A DNA stretch of 64,000 bases from a gamma proteobacterium symbiont of Stewartia floridana (GCA_003676145.1 NAUB01000016.1:62001-126000); one strand, 5' to 3'; positions 1-9,788 are shown, counted from the stretch's first letter. Notes: a model not told the origin generated them from the sequence alone. Translations and numbers: made by a program.

Positions 1-1
1 A

Positions 2-718
2 GACCTCCAGGCGGCCCAGACCCTGATCACATCCCACATCCGTTTCGTTGTGCGTATCGCCAGAAACTACAGCGGTTACGGACTGGCCCTGCCCGATCTG
101 ATTCAGGAGGGCACTGTCGGCCTGATGAAGGCGGTCAAGCGTTTTGACCCGGAGATGGGCGTCCGTCTGGTCTCCTTTGCGGTGCATTGGATCAAGGCTG
201 AAATCCATGAGTTCATTCTGAAGAACTGGCGCATCGTCAAGGTGGCGACCACCAAGGCGCAACGCAAACTCTTTTTTAACCTTCGCAGCTCGAAAAAACG
301 CCTCGGCTGGTTTTCCAAAGAAGAGGTCGACAGCGTCGCCCAGGATCTTGGTGTGAAACCGGAAACCGTACTGGAGATGGAGTCCCGGCTTTCCGGTCAG
401 GATATCGCTTTTGATGGCCCGAGCCAGGAGAGCGATGACCAGGTAACGGCGACACCGGCTGGCTATCTCAGCGACATGCGCATGGAGCCCGCCTCGATGC
501 TGGAAGCGGTGGACAGCGAAAGCCAGATGAAACAGAAGCTGATGAGCGCCATCCAGGCTCTGGATGAGAGAAGCCGGCAGATTCTGGAAGCACGCTGGTT
601 GAGCGACAAGAAATCCACCCTGCATGAATTGGCAGACAGATTCCAGGTTTCGGCTGAGCGCATCCGCCAGATTGAGCAGGGTGCCATGAAGAAACTGAAA
701 TCCCAACTTGCCCTATAG
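2..718 (+). CDS. rpoH: RNA polymerase sigma-32 factor RpoH (5' end cut by window)
   Basis: Heat-shock sigma factor that directs RNA polymerase to chaperone and protease promoters. The reading frame is open from base 2, so the gene begins before the window; 238 codons are present and roughly the first 45 residues are missing compared with the usual length of about 284. Visible parts are sigma region 2 ([31 protein letters not shown]), the RpoH-box type segment QRKLFFNLR that separates RpoH from RpoD and RpoS, and region 4 with its helix-turn-helix ([17 protein letters not shown]). An internal GTG at base 50 lies within region 2 and is not the true start. A short hairpin (727-746) follows the stop but has no T-tract. 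Confidence 0.97.
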   Translation, partial: DLQAAQTLITSHIRFVVRIARNYSGYGLALPDLIQEGTVGLMKAVKRFDPEMGVRLVSFAVHWIKAEIHEFILKNWRIVKVATTKAQRKLFFNLRSSKKRLGWFSKEEVDSVAQDLGVKPETVLEMESRLSGQDIAFDGPSQESDDQVTATPAGYLSDMRMEPASMLEAVDSESQMKQKLMSAIQALDERSRQILEARWLSDKKSTLHELADRFQVSAERIRQIEQGAMKKLKSQLAL

Positions 719-1143
719 TCCCTGCCAGGGCCTGTCAAAAGGCCCTCAAACCCAGCATCGGTAATCCATACCATCCGCCGTATCCACAAGCTATCGGCGC
801 ATGTTTATTGTGCCCCGGGAAGCGCTGGCATGACCTAAAGCTATCCATGCCCCGGCCGCTTATCACAAGAAGGGAATCATCTTTTTCGGATTTACACAGG
901 ATCATCCTTTAATTCCCAACAGATCCGCATGAATGGGCCAGACATGCATTTGCTGGGTGCCATGGAAGCGCATCAGGAAATGAGTGCCTGGGCCTTGGTC
1001 TAGTGAGGGTACAATGGCAGATAGAGATTTTACATTTGAAGCAAGCTTTATAGATCAGGCTAAGGTAATCTTCTGTTTCGAGCACTGAGCTGCTTGCAGA
1101 ATTTGATGTATTAGATTTTAGAGCATGGATTAGCTTAAACCGT
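719..1143. other. Intergenic region, no gene seen
   Basis: A 425-base spacer between rpoH and the GGDEF/EAL gene. It holds a perfect 6-bp hairpin (AGGGCC at 727-732 with GGCCCT at 741-746) just after rpoH but without a run of T, so it is at most a weak terminator. The frames that stay open here on the minus strand are antisense to the next gene and have no family features. No clear promoter was recognised. Confidence 0.5.
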
Positions 1144-4122
1144 ATGCCCGAACACTCCCATCTCCCCACCAAGGCTTTCATCGCCGTGTTGATGTTATGC
1201 CTGATGCTGCTGACGATTGCAGAGATGTCCGGTTTTTTCCCAGCGGCAGAAACCCAGCCGGACAAGAAGCTGCACTCCTATGCGGAAAACCTGGCCGGCC
1301 AGCTCCATCCGTTGATCACAAGCGATAACCAATCGGCACAACTGGCGGTATTGAGCAACGGCCTCGCCGACCATCCTGGCATACTCTCACTGGTAATAGA
1401 GACCCTCGAAGGGGAGATGCAGAGAGCGGTCGCAGCTCAAACCGACAGCGCTCTGCAAACAGACCTGATTCAGCTGCCAATTGGCACCGGCAGTGAAACC
1501 GTCGGCACCTTGTCGGTGAGTTATATCGAGACCAACGCCGAATCAGCCTGGTCCTCCATTGAGATCATGATCGCATCTCTCTGGGCACTGCTTGCCAGTG
1601 TGATCCTCTATCTGCTATTCAGCGAAAATCATAACCTTGGCCTGAACTCATCCAGCGTCATTCCGGAACGGGTCAGAGCCGCATTCAATGCCCTCTCCGA
1701 GGGACTGCTGATTCTCGATCACCGGCACCGAATCATTCTGGCGAACGACTCCTTCTGCCACAAGATTGGTGAAAGCTTCAAAAACCTGCTCGACAGTAAT
1801 GCAGACGCCCTGCCCTGGAAACACAGGGAAAACACAGACAAGATCGAGAAGCTCCCCTGGCATATCAGTCTCAACAATTGTGAGCAGGTCACCGGGGTGC
1901 CAATACGACTGGCTCTGAAAGAGAGCAGTGACAAGGCTTTCTCAGTCAACAGTGCGCCAATCTTCGATAACAACGGTCAGATCCGCGGGGTGTTGGCAAC
2001 CTTTGATGATATGACTGAGCTTGAAAAGCAGTATCGGCAACTCAAGTCAGCACTACTGAAACTGCGCAACTCAGAAAAAGCGCTACGCAACAAAACCGTT
2101 GAACTGGAATTTCTGGCGACCCGGGACTCATTGACCGGCTGCCTGAACCGCCGGGCCTTCTTCAAAAAGTTCGACCAGCTATTCAAAGAGGCAAAGACTC
2201 TGAGCCGGTCACTGGTATTCATCATGGTGGATATCGATCGTTTCAAATTCATCAATGACCACTATGGACATGCCAATGGCGACAAGGTCATAAAGTATGT
2301 CTCGGAAATACTCAGCAGCAACTCAAGGCCGGAAGATGTGGTCGGTCGATATGGCGGGGATGAGTTCGCCATCGTGCTGCCGAATGCCACGATGGATGAA
2401 GCCAGGTCGATCGCCGAACGCCTGCGCATGGATATCCAACAGAAGTGCCACTCCCTGTTCACCAATCCGCAAACTGTCACCACCAGTATCGGCATGGCTG
2501 CCCTGGAAGCCGAGGTCGAGGATTCCATGTTGCTGATCAACAACGCAGACTGTGCCCTCTACGAAGCCAAACAGCAGGGACGTAACTGTATCATCAACTG
2601 GACACCGCAATTGAGGCTCAAGTCGGCCAAAGAGACAACTACGGGCAGCCGTCTGTTGACCGAATCCGACTGGAAAGAGATGACAGAGGCTGAGCGTCAT
2701 CTGCATGCGGAAATATTGCGCCTGGAGGATATTGTCGGACATCTTGAGTCCGAGCTTGAATTCAACCGCCAGGAGATGATCAGACGGCAGGGTAAAGATG
2801 AACTGACCGGCCTGCCAAACCGCTATATCTTCAATGATCGTATCAGTCAGGAGCTGGCACGCTGCGAGCGCAACAACAAACTTACCGCAATCATCTCGAT
2901 CGACATAGACAGTTTCTCGCGAATCAATGAGGCTTTGGGCGTAACCACCGGCGACCAGATACTCAAGCTGACCGCGGAGCGGCTCATCGAATCCCTGCGC
3001 AAGACCGATACCATTGCTGTCGTGGATGAGCATATCGAATACGACTCACCCAACATTTCACGCATCAACAAAGATGAATTCGCCCTGATCCTCTCCGACC
3101 TCGATGAGGTCAAATCGGTGACCTGGGTTGCCCACCGGATTCTCAGTCATCTCAAAAAACCCATGTATATCGATGACCAGGAGCTGTTCATCACATTCAG
3201 CATGGGTGTTGCGATCTATCCCCATGATGATGAAACACCAAATGAGTTGTTGCAAAAGGCCGCCACCGCCAGACGCTCGGCGAAAGAGGAACCGGGCAGC
3301 AACCATATACGTTTCTTTTCCAGGGAGATCAACCGCAAGGCATTCCACAGCATCTGGCTGGAGACCCAACTGACCAAAGCGATCTACCATCAGCAGTTCG
3401 AACTGGTCTACCAACCCAAGTTCAGTCTGTATGACGGCAAAATCGTTGGCCTGGAGGCCCTTGCCCGCTGGCCCCATCCAAAGGTCGGCTATATCCCTCC
3501 GGATGAGTTCATCCCGATTGCGGAACATACCGGCCTGATCAACAAGCTGGGCTTTTGGGTATTCAAAAAAGCCTGTGCTGACATGCGGCGTTTACACAAA
3601 AAAGGTTTTCCGGATCTGATGCTGGGGGTAAACCTCTCTGCCGTGCAATTGAGAGACAGCACATTGGCGGATAAATTTCTCAGCGTCTGTTCAAAACGAA
3701 AAATACCGCCTTCACTGATCGAGCTGGAGATCACCGAAAGCACATTGATCAAGAACTTCGAACACAGTAAGGATGTGATGCAAAAAATGCACAAGGCTGG
3801 TATCAACTTCGCCCTGGACGACTTTGGCAAGGGTTTCTCATCCCTGAACTATCTTCAGAAACTGCCGATCAACAGCATCAAACTTGACCGGGAGTTCCTC
3901 AACAACACGCTACCCAGCAATCAGACACAGACCATCGTCTCTGCCATCATCTCACTGGCCAAAAGCCTGGATTTGAAGATCGTTGCCGAAGGGGTGGAGA
4001 CCGAAGCTCAACGACAGTTTCTCGATCAATACGATTGCAACGAGATACAGGGCACCCTGTTCAGTCCACCGGTGAATGTGGACGATGCACTGGATTTGCT
4101 TAGAAAGTTCAACAGCAATTAA
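1144..4122 (+). CDS. Membrane PAS-GGDEF-GGDEF-EAL protein (c-di-GMP turnover)
   Basis: A 992-residue c-di-GMP signalling protein. Two hydrophobic helices (about residues 10-28 and 140-160) flank a short predicted periplasmic segment. A PAS domain follows (about 180-290), then a GGDEF domain with an intact RYGGDEF around residue 400. A second GGDEF-like domain has SRINKDEF around residue 641, so its signature is degenerate and it is probably inactive or regulatory. The C-terminal EAL domain starts near residue 735 and keeps LEAL, ELEITES, DDFGKGFSS, KLDREF and AEGVETEAQ, so phosphodiesterase activity is plausible. Cyclase activity of the first GGDEF is also possible. The ATG has no clear Shine-Dalgarno sequence; it is used because it sits directly before the first membrane helix. 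Signal and output are unknown. Confidence 0.93.
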   Translation: MPEHSHLPTKAFIAVLMLCLMLLTIAEMSGFFPAAETQPDKKLHSYAENLAGQLHPLITSDNQSAQLAVLSNGLADHPGILSLVIETLEGEMQRAVAAQTDSALQTDLIQLPIGTGSETVGTLSVSYIETNAESAWSSIEIMIASLWALLASVILYLLFSENHNLGLNSSSVIPERVRAAFNALSEGLLILDHRHRIILANDSFCHKIGESFKNLLDSNADALPWKHRENTDKIEKLPWHISLNNCEQVTGVPIRLALKESSDKAFSVNSAPIFDNNGQIRGVLATFDDMTELEKQYRQLKSALLKLRNSEKALRNKTVELEFLATRDSLTGCLNRRAFFKKFDQLFKEAKTLSRSLVFIMVDIDRFKFINDHYGHANGDKVIKYVSEILSSNSRPEDVVGRYGGDEFAIVLPNATMDEARSIAERLRMDIQQKCHSLFTNPQTVTTSIGMAALEAEVEDSMLLINNADCALYEAKQQGRNCIINWTPQLRLKSAKETTTGSRLLTESDWKEMTEAERHLHAEILRLEDIVGHLESELEFNRQEMIRRQGKDELTGLPNRYIFNDRISQELARCERNNKLTAIISIDIDSFSRINEALGVTTGDQILKLTAERLIESLRKTDTIAVVDEHIEYDSPNISRINKDEFALILSDLDEVKSVTWVAHRILSHLKKPMYIDDQELFITFSMGVAIYPHDDETPNELLQKAATARRSAKEEPGSNHIRFFSREINRKAFHSIWLETQLTKAIYHQQFELVYQPKFSLYDGKIVGLEALARWPHPKVGYIPPDEFIPIAEHTGLINKLGFWVFKKACADMRRLHKKGFPDLMLGVNLSAVQLRDSTLADKFLSVCSKRKIPPSLIELEITESTLIKNFEHSKDVMQKMHKAGINFALDDFGKGFSSLNYLQKLPINSIKLDREFLNNTLPSNQTQTIVSAIISLAKSLDLKIVAEGVETEAQRQFLDQYDCNEIQGTLFSPPVNVDDALDLLRKFNSN

Positions 4123-4156
4123 TGATCAAGCGGGCCACTGAGGGCCCTGCCAGGAT

Positions 4157-4867
4157 TCAATCCTGTGCGCAGTGATCAACTGACAAACCGGTCAGATCGC
4201 ACAACAGATCACTCAGATAGCCTGCAACCACCTCGGGATTCGCCGCTTCAAGGTAGGGGATCTCACCAAGACAGGGTGCCGGCAGCCAGGTTCTCAAGGT
4301 GGCCAGATTCTCCTCTCGGGCGGCCATTTCCGGTTCCACCTGATTGGCAACCCAGCCGGCAAACGTGACCCCGGCGTTGAGCATGCATTCAGCGGTCATC
4401 AGGGCATGATTCAGACACCCCAGACGCATACCGACAACCATCACCACAGGCAACTCCAAAGCACGCGCCAGATCGGCAAGCGTATCCTGGTCACCCAGCG
4501 GTACATGCCATCCGCCAACCCCCTCCACCAGAACATGCTCAGCCCCCTCAGCAAGGCTTTGGTAGCCGTCCACGATGTCACTGATGTGGATCGATTCACC
4601 GGTCTGAAAGGCGGCCAGATGGGGCGCGATCGCTGGCTGAAAAACGAATGGATTGACCTGTTGGTAGGGCAGTTCAAGACTGGACTGGGCCTGGATACGC
4701 AAAGCATCCTCATTACGCAGTCCCTGATCGGTATCCGCGGCCCCCGAGGCGATCGGTTTCATACCGACGACCTGCTCACCCCGCTGCTGCAGCTTGTGCA
4801 TCAAACCGAGGGTCACTTCTGTTTTGCCACAGCCGGTATCCGTACCTGTTATGAATAGACCTGCCAT
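4157..4867 (-). CDS. bioD: Dethiobiotin synthetase BioD
   Basis: ATP-dependent enzyme that closes the ureido ring of dethiobiotin from 7,8-diaminopelargonic acid and CO2, the next-to-last step of biotin synthesis. The N-terminus has the P-loop GTDTGCGKTEV (residues about 8-18). Further family segments are MKPIASG and VEGVGGW. The frame is open 17 codons further upstream, but that would run into bioC; the ATG at 4867 places the P-loop at the usual distance from the start and lies 8 bases after the bioC stop. It is the last gene of the bioBFHCD operon. The stop is followed by the converging end of the GGDEF/EAL gene. Confidence 0.96.
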   Translation of the reverse strand: MAGLFITGTDTGCGKTEVTLGLMHKLQQRGEQVVGMKPIASGAADTDQGLRNEDALRIQAQSSLELPYQQVNPFVFQPAIAPHLAAFQTGESIHISDIVDGYQSLAEGAEHVLVEGVGGWHVPLGDQDTLADLARALELPVVMVVGMRLGCLNHALMTAECMLNAGVTFAGWVANQVEPEMAAREENLATLRTWLPAPCLGEIPYLEAANPEVVAGYLSDLLCDLTGLSVDHCAQD

Positions 4868-4875
4868 CTCGCTTA

Positions 4876-5745
4876 CTACCTGCCCCGGGGATCCAATTGA
4901 TGCAGTGGAACACGACACGCCGTGGCAGCGCCGGTTTCTGCCGGAGCCCAGGCGTGACCATAGACCACTTCGTAACTGGCCGGCAGTTTATCATCAACCC
5001 TGAACTGCTCGTAAGCCTGAATCATGGCGCGCATCCGCCCTTTTCCGGTCAACCCTTTGGCTCGTTGTGCGGTAACGTTGTGCGCACCCAGGGTCTTCAG
5101 GTCGCGCATCAGGGAGGGCACATCATCGTAACTGAGAGCGATTCGATCCACGTCCACAACCGGCTCGGCCAGCCCGGCATGCAGCATCGCATCGCCGATA
5201 TCGTGCATATCGGCAAATGGCGAAACATGGCTGTAGCCATCCACCGCCGACCAGCTGGTGCGCAGCTCTTTCAGGGTATCGGGACCAAAGGTTGAGAACA
5301 GCACCATGCCATTGGGTCGCAGCACTCTCCGAAACTCCCGCATGGTTCCCGCCAGGTCGTTACACCACTGCAGCGCCACATTGGAAAAGATCATATCCAC
5401 AGATTGATCGGCCAGGGGAAGCTGCTCCGCATCACCGCAGATGCAGGGAGCCCGTTTAAACCAACCTCCCTGCTTACGCACCTGCTGCAACATCGGCAGA
5501 GCGAAGTCGAGTGCAATGACCCGGGATTTCGCATAGTGTTTACCCAGCGCACGGGTGGCATCCCCGGTTCCGGCACCAACATCCAGCACCACCTCCGGTT
5601 GATGGCGGATGTAGGCGAGACGTTCGATCATCCGCCCGGCGATCTCTCGCTGCAGCTCGGCCACCTCGTCGTAGTGTGGCGCCGCACGGGAGAAGGCGGC
5701 TCGCGCCTGACGTTTGTCGATCATCGCGGCGGTTTCGACGCTCAT
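4876..5745 (-). CDS. bioC: Malonyl-ACP O-methyltransferase BioC
   Basis: SAM-dependent methyltransferase that methylates malonyl-ACP so that fatty acid synthesis can build the pimeloyl chain of biotin. The protein has 289 residues. SAM-binding motif I is VVLDVGAGTGD (about residue 53), followed by the acidic GDAEQLPL and the SNVALQWCND segment typical of BioC. The N-terminal stretch DKRQARAAFSRAAPHYDEVAELQREIAGRM is the family's opening signature in part (R-x-F-x-R-A-A-x-x-Y). The start codon overlaps the bioH stop (ATGA), so the two are translationally coupled. Confidence 0.96.
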   Translation of the reverse strand: MSVETAAMIDKRQARAAFSRAAPHYDEVAELQREIAGRMIERLAYIRHQPEVVLDVGAGTGDATRALGKHYAKSRVIALDFALPMLQQVRKQGGWFKRAPCICGDAEQLPLADQSVDMIFSNVALQWCNDLAGTMREFRRVLRPNGMVLFSTFGPDTLKELRTSWSAVDGYSHVSPFADMHDIGDAMLHAGLAEPVVDVDRIALSYDDVPSLMRDLKTLGAHNVTAQRAKGLTGKGRMRAMIQAYEQFRVDDKLPASYEVVYGHAWAPAETGAATACRVPLHQLDPRGR

Positions 5746-6512
5746 ACCATCGCCTCCAGACTCTCCAACAGCAACTTTTCGGTCTCCAGCGGATGGGAGA
5801 GGAAGGGGGTGTGGGCGGCCCTTTCAATGGTATGTGTAGTGGCTTCAGGCAGCCATTGCCGGAGGCTCTCCGAGGCACCGCAGGGCGCCAGGGTATCGCG
5901 ACCGCCATAGATCCAGCTGGTGGGACAGGTGATGCCATTCAACCGTTCGCGCAGATCACAATGTTTGAGTAACTCGAGACCCGCCTGCAACGCCTCAGGA
6001 TCGGGATCGGGGCGCTCCTGCAGCCTGCTTTTGAGACCACGTATCACTTCCACCGCCATATCGCTGCCCAGCATCTGCAACGCCAGAAACCGCTCCAACG
6101 CCCGGCTCATATCATCACCCAGCAGTTCGATGAACTGCTCCAGGGTTTTCAACTTCATGGCATGCGGCCAATCTTCTGCGCTCACGAATCTTGGCATTCC
6201 GGCAATCACCAATACCCCATTGACCCGCTCAGGCGCCTGCAGCACCGCCTCCAGCGTGACCATCGAACCGAGTGACCAACCGAGCCAGATAGCCTGCTGC
6301 GGTGCCACTTCCAGGCAGGATTCCGCCCAGCTCCAAAGCTGCTCCTGTCCGGCGTAGGGACTGTGCCCATGACCCGGCAGATCGATCAACGTCACCCGGT
6401 AGTGCTTGGCCAGCAGTTGGGCAAAGTCGTACCAGACTGACGAGTTCATCCCCCAGCCATGCAGCATCACCAGTTCCCTGCCCTGCCCAAGCGTCTCGAC
6501 AGACAATTTCAT
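5742..6512 (-). CDS. bioH: Pimeloyl-ACP methyl ester carboxylesterase BioH
   Basis: Alpha/beta hydrolase that removes the methyl ester from pimeloyl-ACP methyl ester and ends chain elongation in biotin synthesis. The protein has 256 residues. Visible features are the oxyanion segment LHGWGMNSSVW, the nucleophile elbow GWSLGS, and a late AAHTPFLSHP that supplies the catalytic histidine. It sits between bioF and bioC and overlaps each by 4 bases, so the operon order bioF-bioH-bioC supports BioH rather than an unrelated esterase. Confidence 0.95.
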   Translation of the reverse strand: MKLSVETLGQGRELVMLHGWGMNSSVWYDFAQLLAKHYRVTLIDLPGHGHSPYAGQEQLWSWAESCLEVAPQQAIWLGWSLGSMVTLEAVLQAPERVNGVLVIAGMPRFVSAEDWPHAMKLKTLEQFIELLGDDMSRALERFLALQMLGSDMAVEVIRGLKSRLQERPDPDPEALQAGLELLKHCDLRERLNGITCPTSWIYGGRDTLAPCGASESLRQWLPEATTHTIERAAHTPFLSHPLETEKLLLESLEAMV

Positions 6513-7669
6513 CGCTGCTCCAGGGTTAGACTCTGCAGCGCGTCCAGCAACCGGTCGAGCTGTCGTTCAGTATGATTTGCACTGAAGGTGATACGTAATC
6601 GGGCCTGCCCTTCGGGGACTGTCGGTGGTCGTATGGCAGTCACCAGGATACCTTTCTCCTCCAGCTGTCTGCTCCACTGCAGAGCCTGCTCGGCGCTGCC
6701 GGTGAGCAGGGGTTGAATCGGTGTCTCCGATGGCATCAAGGGTAGACCCATCGCTTCGCCAGCCTGGCGGAATCGGCCGATCAACTGAGTCAGCCTTTCC
6801 CGACGCCAGCTCTCCTGCTGAGCGATACGCAGGCTGACCCGGGTCGCCTCGGCAATCGCTGAAGGCATAGCGGTGGTGTAGACATAGCTGCGGGATTTCT
6901 GGATCAGGGTTTCGATCAGCGCCTCGCTGCCGGCAACAAAGGCGCCAAAGGTACCAAAGCCTTTACCCAGGGTTCCCATGAGAATCGGAACCTGCTCGAC
7001 AGCCAAACCGAAATGGGCCAGAGTGCCACCACCTGTGTCACCCAGCACACCAAGACCGTGTGCGTCGTCCACCATCAGCCAGGCATCATGCCGGCGGGCG
7101 ATCGCCTGATACTCATCAAGCGGCGCAAGATCCCCGTCCATGCTGAATACCCCATCGGTGGCAATCAGTTTGCGTCCGCTCGGGCAGCTTTCAATCTGCC
7201 GCTTGAGACTCTCGCTATCGCTGTGCTGAAAACGCTTCACCCCGGCTGGACTGAGCGTCCCGGCATCCACCAGGGAGGCGTGATTCAGGCGATCCTCAAA
7301 CAGCCAGTCATGGCGTCCCAGCAGGGCACTGGCGACACCCAGATTGGCCATGTACCCGGTCGAGTAGAGCAGCGCCCGCGGACGTTTGGTGAACTCGGCC
7401 AACTCCTCTTCGAGCGCATGATGAGCGGCACTGTGGCCATTGATCAAATGGGCAGCGCCACTGCCTACCCCATACGCGTTCGCCGCCTGCTGCAGCGCCT
7501 CGATCACCTCCGGATGGCTTGCCAGCCCGAGATAGTCGTTACTGCAGAAGGTCAGCATTGGCCGTCCATCGACAACCATCTCTGTCTGCTGTGGAGATGA
7601 GACGACCCGGCGCCTGCGATAGAGCCCGGCCTCACGCTGACGTCTCAGTTGTTGCGCCAATCCGTTCAT
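6509..7669 (-). CDS. bioF: 8-amino-7-oxononanoate synthase BioF
   Basis: PLP enzyme that condenses pimeloyl-ACP with L-alanine to give 8-amino-7-oxononanoate. The 386-residue length is normal. Family marks are FCSNDYLGLA near the N-terminus, DGVFSMDGD, VDDAHGLGVLG and the PLP-lysine segment GTLGKGFGTFGAF (about residue 238). The gene lies 41 bases downstream of bioB and overlaps the bioH start by 4 bases. The Shine-Dalgarno sequence is weak. No bioA (the following transaminase) is present in this window. Confidence 0.96.
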   Translation of the reverse strand: MNGLAQQLRRQREAGLYRRRRVVSSPQQTEMVVDGRPMLTFCSNDYLGLASHPEVIEALQQAANAYGVGSGAAHLINGHSAAHHALEEELAEFTKRPRALLYSTGYMANLGVASALLGRHDWLFEDRLNHASLVDAGTLSPAGVKRFQHSDSESLKRQIESCPSGRKLIATDGVFSMDGDLAPLDEYQAIARRHDAWLMVDDAHGLGVLGDTGGGTLAHFGLAVEQVPILMGTLGKGFGTFGAFVAGSEALIETLIQKSRSYVYTTAMPSAIAEATRVSLRIAQQESWRRERLTQLIGRFRQAGEAMGLPLMPSETPIQPLLTGSAEQALQWSRQLEEKGILVTAIRPPTVPEGQARLRITFSANHTERQLDRLLDALQSLTLEQR

Positions 7670-7710
7670 ATCAGTCGCTTCGAATCCCGCCAGCGGGCGA
7701 GCACGGATGC

Positions 7711-8721
7711 TTAAACGGCCTGCGCTTTCTGGCAGGGGGTTTTGGCCGCCTTGACCTCTGTCTCGACCAACGCCTCGGTTTTCATTCCCAGACGCTGCAG
7801 CAGTGCTCTGTCCCGGTCTGCTTCAGGGTTGTCGGTGGTGAGTAAGCGCTCACCATAGAAGATCGAGTTCGCCCCGGCGAGAAAACAGAGCGCCTGCATC
7901 TCGTCACTCATCTCTCCCCGTCCGGCCGAAAGCCTGACGTAGGAGTTGGGCATCAGAATGCGCGCCACGGCAATGCTGCGCACGAACTCAAGGGGGTCCA
8001 GATCCTCGACCCGGGAGAGCGGTGTGCCTTCGATCTTGACCAGCATGTTGATCGGTACCGACTCGGGGTGTTTCGGCAGATTGACCAGCTCCCGCAACAT
8101 GCTGGCCCGATCGCGTCTCGACTCCCCCATACCGAGGATGCCACCGGAACAGACGTTGATCCCGGCATCACGCACATGGGAGAGGGTCTGCAGTCGATCA
8201 TCAAAGGTTCGGGTGGTGATCACCTCACCATAGAACTCGGGAGAGGTATCCAGGTTGTGGTTGTAGTAATCCAGGCCGGCATCGCGCAGACGTTCCGCCT
8301 GCTGTTCGGTGAGCATCCCCAGGGTCAGACAGGTCTCCATACCCATACCGTTGACCGCTTCAACCATCTCAATCACCCGTTGCAGGTTCTTATCGGTTGG
8401 ATTACGCCAGGCTGCTCCCATGCAGAAGCGGCTGGCACCTTTCTGCTTTGCCGCTTCTGCGGCTTTCACCACATCCTCCAACGGCATCAACTTCTCGGCT
8501 TCCAGCCCCGAGTCATACTTGGCGCTCTGGGAGCAGTAACCACAATCCTCGGCACAGGCACCGGTCTTGATGCTCAGCAGGCTGCTCATCTGAATCTGAT
8601 TGGGATCAAAACGCTCCCGGTGCAGGCTCTGGGCACGAAACATCAGGTCGTTGAAAGGCAGATCGAGCAGGGCCTCGATCTCATCCAGAGTCCAGTCATG
8701 GCGTAGCGGGCTGTCGGTCAT
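7711..8721 (-). CDS. bioB: Biotin synthase BioB
   Basis: Radical-SAM enzyme that inserts sulfur into dethiobiotin. The SAM-cluster motif CAEDCGYC is at about residues 54-61, as in E. coli BioB; other landmarks are CMGAAWRNP and the [11 protein letters not shown] segment. The frame stays open 21 codons further upstream, but the ATG at 8721 ([10 protein letters not shown]) has GGTGG 6-10 bases ahead of it and gives the family's normal N-terminus. First gene of the bioBFHCD operon; a BirA-type operator lies about 75-105 bases upstream. Confidence 0.96.
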   Translation of the reverse strand: MTDSPLRHDWTLDEIEALLDLPFNDLMFRAQSLHRERFDPNQIQMSSLLSIKTGACAEDCGYCSQSAKYDSGLEAEKLMPLEDVVKAAEAAKQKGASRFCMGAAWRNPTDKNLQRVIEMVEAVNGMGMETCLTLGMLTEQQAERLRDAGLDYYNHNLDTSPEFYGEVITTRTFDDRLQTLSHVRDAGINVCSGGILGMGESRRDRASMLRELVNLPKHPESVPINMLVKIEGTPLSRVEDLDPLEFVRSIAVARILMPNSYVRLSAGRGEMSDEMQALCFLAGANSIFYGERLLTTDNPEADRDRALLQRLGMKTEALVETEVKAAKTPCQKAQAV

Positions 8722-8794
8722 GATATCCACCAGGTTGTACAAAAATCGGTCACTATTGGGTCGCGGGGAGTCTATGGTAATCATTGGCCCACAA

Positions 8795-8827
8795 CAGTCA
8801 ACCAGGATTACATCAATTAGTTTACTA
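8795..8827 (-). promoter_or_regulatory. Probable BirA (biotin repressor) operator of the bio operon
   Basis: Plus-strand half-sites CAGTCAACC (8795-8803) and AGTTTACTA (8819-8827) are separated by 15 bases. The known gammaproteobacterial BirA box is TTGTAAACC, 14-16 bases, GGTTTACAA. The halves match 6 of 9 and 7 of 9 positions with the expected spacing. It lies just upstream of bioB and beside a TATAAT-like sequence on either strand (around 8829-8836). Position and spacing are seen; BirA binding is inferred. Confidence 0.6.
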
Positions 8828-9005
8828 CTGTATAATTATTGCACTGCAGGATCTATTCGTGTATCCCATGGCCAGATAGGCTGTCGACCTCTGTGGATAA
8901 CCTGCCGATTCCCTATACTGGACTGACTGCAAAGGTTAGACTGAAAACCGGCTCACGAGGATCACTGAGCGCACCGATCAACCACTGCTATCCAAGGATG
9001 GAGCG

Positions 9006-9719
9006 ATGAAGTCCAACTGGCTTGAGACCCTGCTCAACCAACTCTACCCACAGAGCTGCCTGCTGTGTGGTGCGCAAACCGACCATAGAAGCCGTTTTTG
9101 CGACCCCTGTTATCAATCGCTACCCTTCAATCACCACGCCTGCCCCCGCTGCGCTCTGCCACTCCCCGCCGACGCCCCCGCTGAAACCCGTTGCGGTGCC
9201 TGCCTCAAAAGTGAGCTGCCCTACGCCTCATGCCGCACCGCCCTGCGTTACGAAGCACCGTCCAACCACCTGATCACACAGCTTAAATTCCGTCACCAGC
9301 TGCATCTGACCAAACCGCTCGCCCGACTGATCACCGATCGCCTGGGTGAGCTGCAAAATCCACCGGATCTATTGCTTCCAGTGCCGCTACACCAACAACG
9401 CATGAGAGAACGGGGGTTCAATCAGGCTCAGGAGTTGGCTCGGGTAGTCGCGAAGCACTATCGGATTCCCCTGGAAGACAGCCTGGTGAAACGGGCCCGC
9501 AATACCAAAGCCCAATCCGACCTCAGCGAACGTTTGAGGCGAAACAATCTCCGCCATGCTTTTCGCGTCCATGGCAGCCTGCAGGGCAGCCGGGTAGCGA
9601 TCCTGGACGATGTGATCACCACCGGATCGACCATCAATGAACTGAGTAAGACCTTGCAACGCCATGGTGCAGCTGAAATCAGGGTCTGGGCTGTCGCCAG
9701 ATCGACGATCGAACGATGA
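9006..9719 (+). CDS. comF: ComF family phosphoribosyltransferase-like protein
   Basis: A 237-residue ComF/GntX-type protein. The N-terminus holds zinc-ribbon cysteine pairs (CLLCG, CDPC, CPRC, CGAC) and the C-terminus a phosphoribosyltransferase fold with PVPLHQQRMRERGFNQA and the PRPP-binding loop VAILDDVITTGST. ComF proteins are needed for DNA uptake in competent bacteria, apparently on the cytoplasmic side; in other species their role is unclear. It is divergent from bioB, a common neighbour in gammaproteobacteria. The start has GGAG a few bases upstream (AAGGATGGAGCG before the ATG). Confidence 0.92.
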   Translation: MKSNWLETLLNQLYPQSCLLCGAQTDHRSRFCDPCYQSLPFNHHACPRCALPLPADAPAETRCGACLKSELPYASCRTALRYEAPSNHLITQLKFRHQLHLTKPLARLITDRLGELQNPPDLLLPVPLHQQRMRERGFNQAQELARVVAKHYRIPLEDSLVKRARNTKAQSDLSERLRRNNLRHAFRVHGSLQGSRVAILDDVITTGSTINELSKTLQRHGAAEIRVWAVARSTIER

Positions 9720-9761
9720 TTTCCACGTGTGGGATTTATAAACTTTTTTTGTTTCCGACGG

Positions 9762-9788
9762 ACCAATTCAATCCATTATTGGTATAAT
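9762..9788 (+). promoter_or_regulatory. Extended -10 promoter with inverted repeat, upstream of HDOD gene
   Basis: TGGTATAAT at 9780-9788 is a perfect extended -10 element. It is overlapped by the inverted repeat ACCAAT (9762-9767) and ATTGGT (9778-9783), which could be an operator. No good -35 is visible, as expected for an extended -10 promoter. It probably drives the HDOD gene at 9904, leaving a leader of about 110 bases. Confidence 0.5.

Noticed and set aside
909-1265. Minus-strand frame of 118 codons upstream of and over the GGDEF/EAL start
   Set aside because: It overlaps the start of a well-supported gene on the other strand, and its translation has no domain features.
4165-4858. Plus-strand frames opposite bioD
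   Set aside because: They are shadows of bioD, which has a clear P-loop and operon position.
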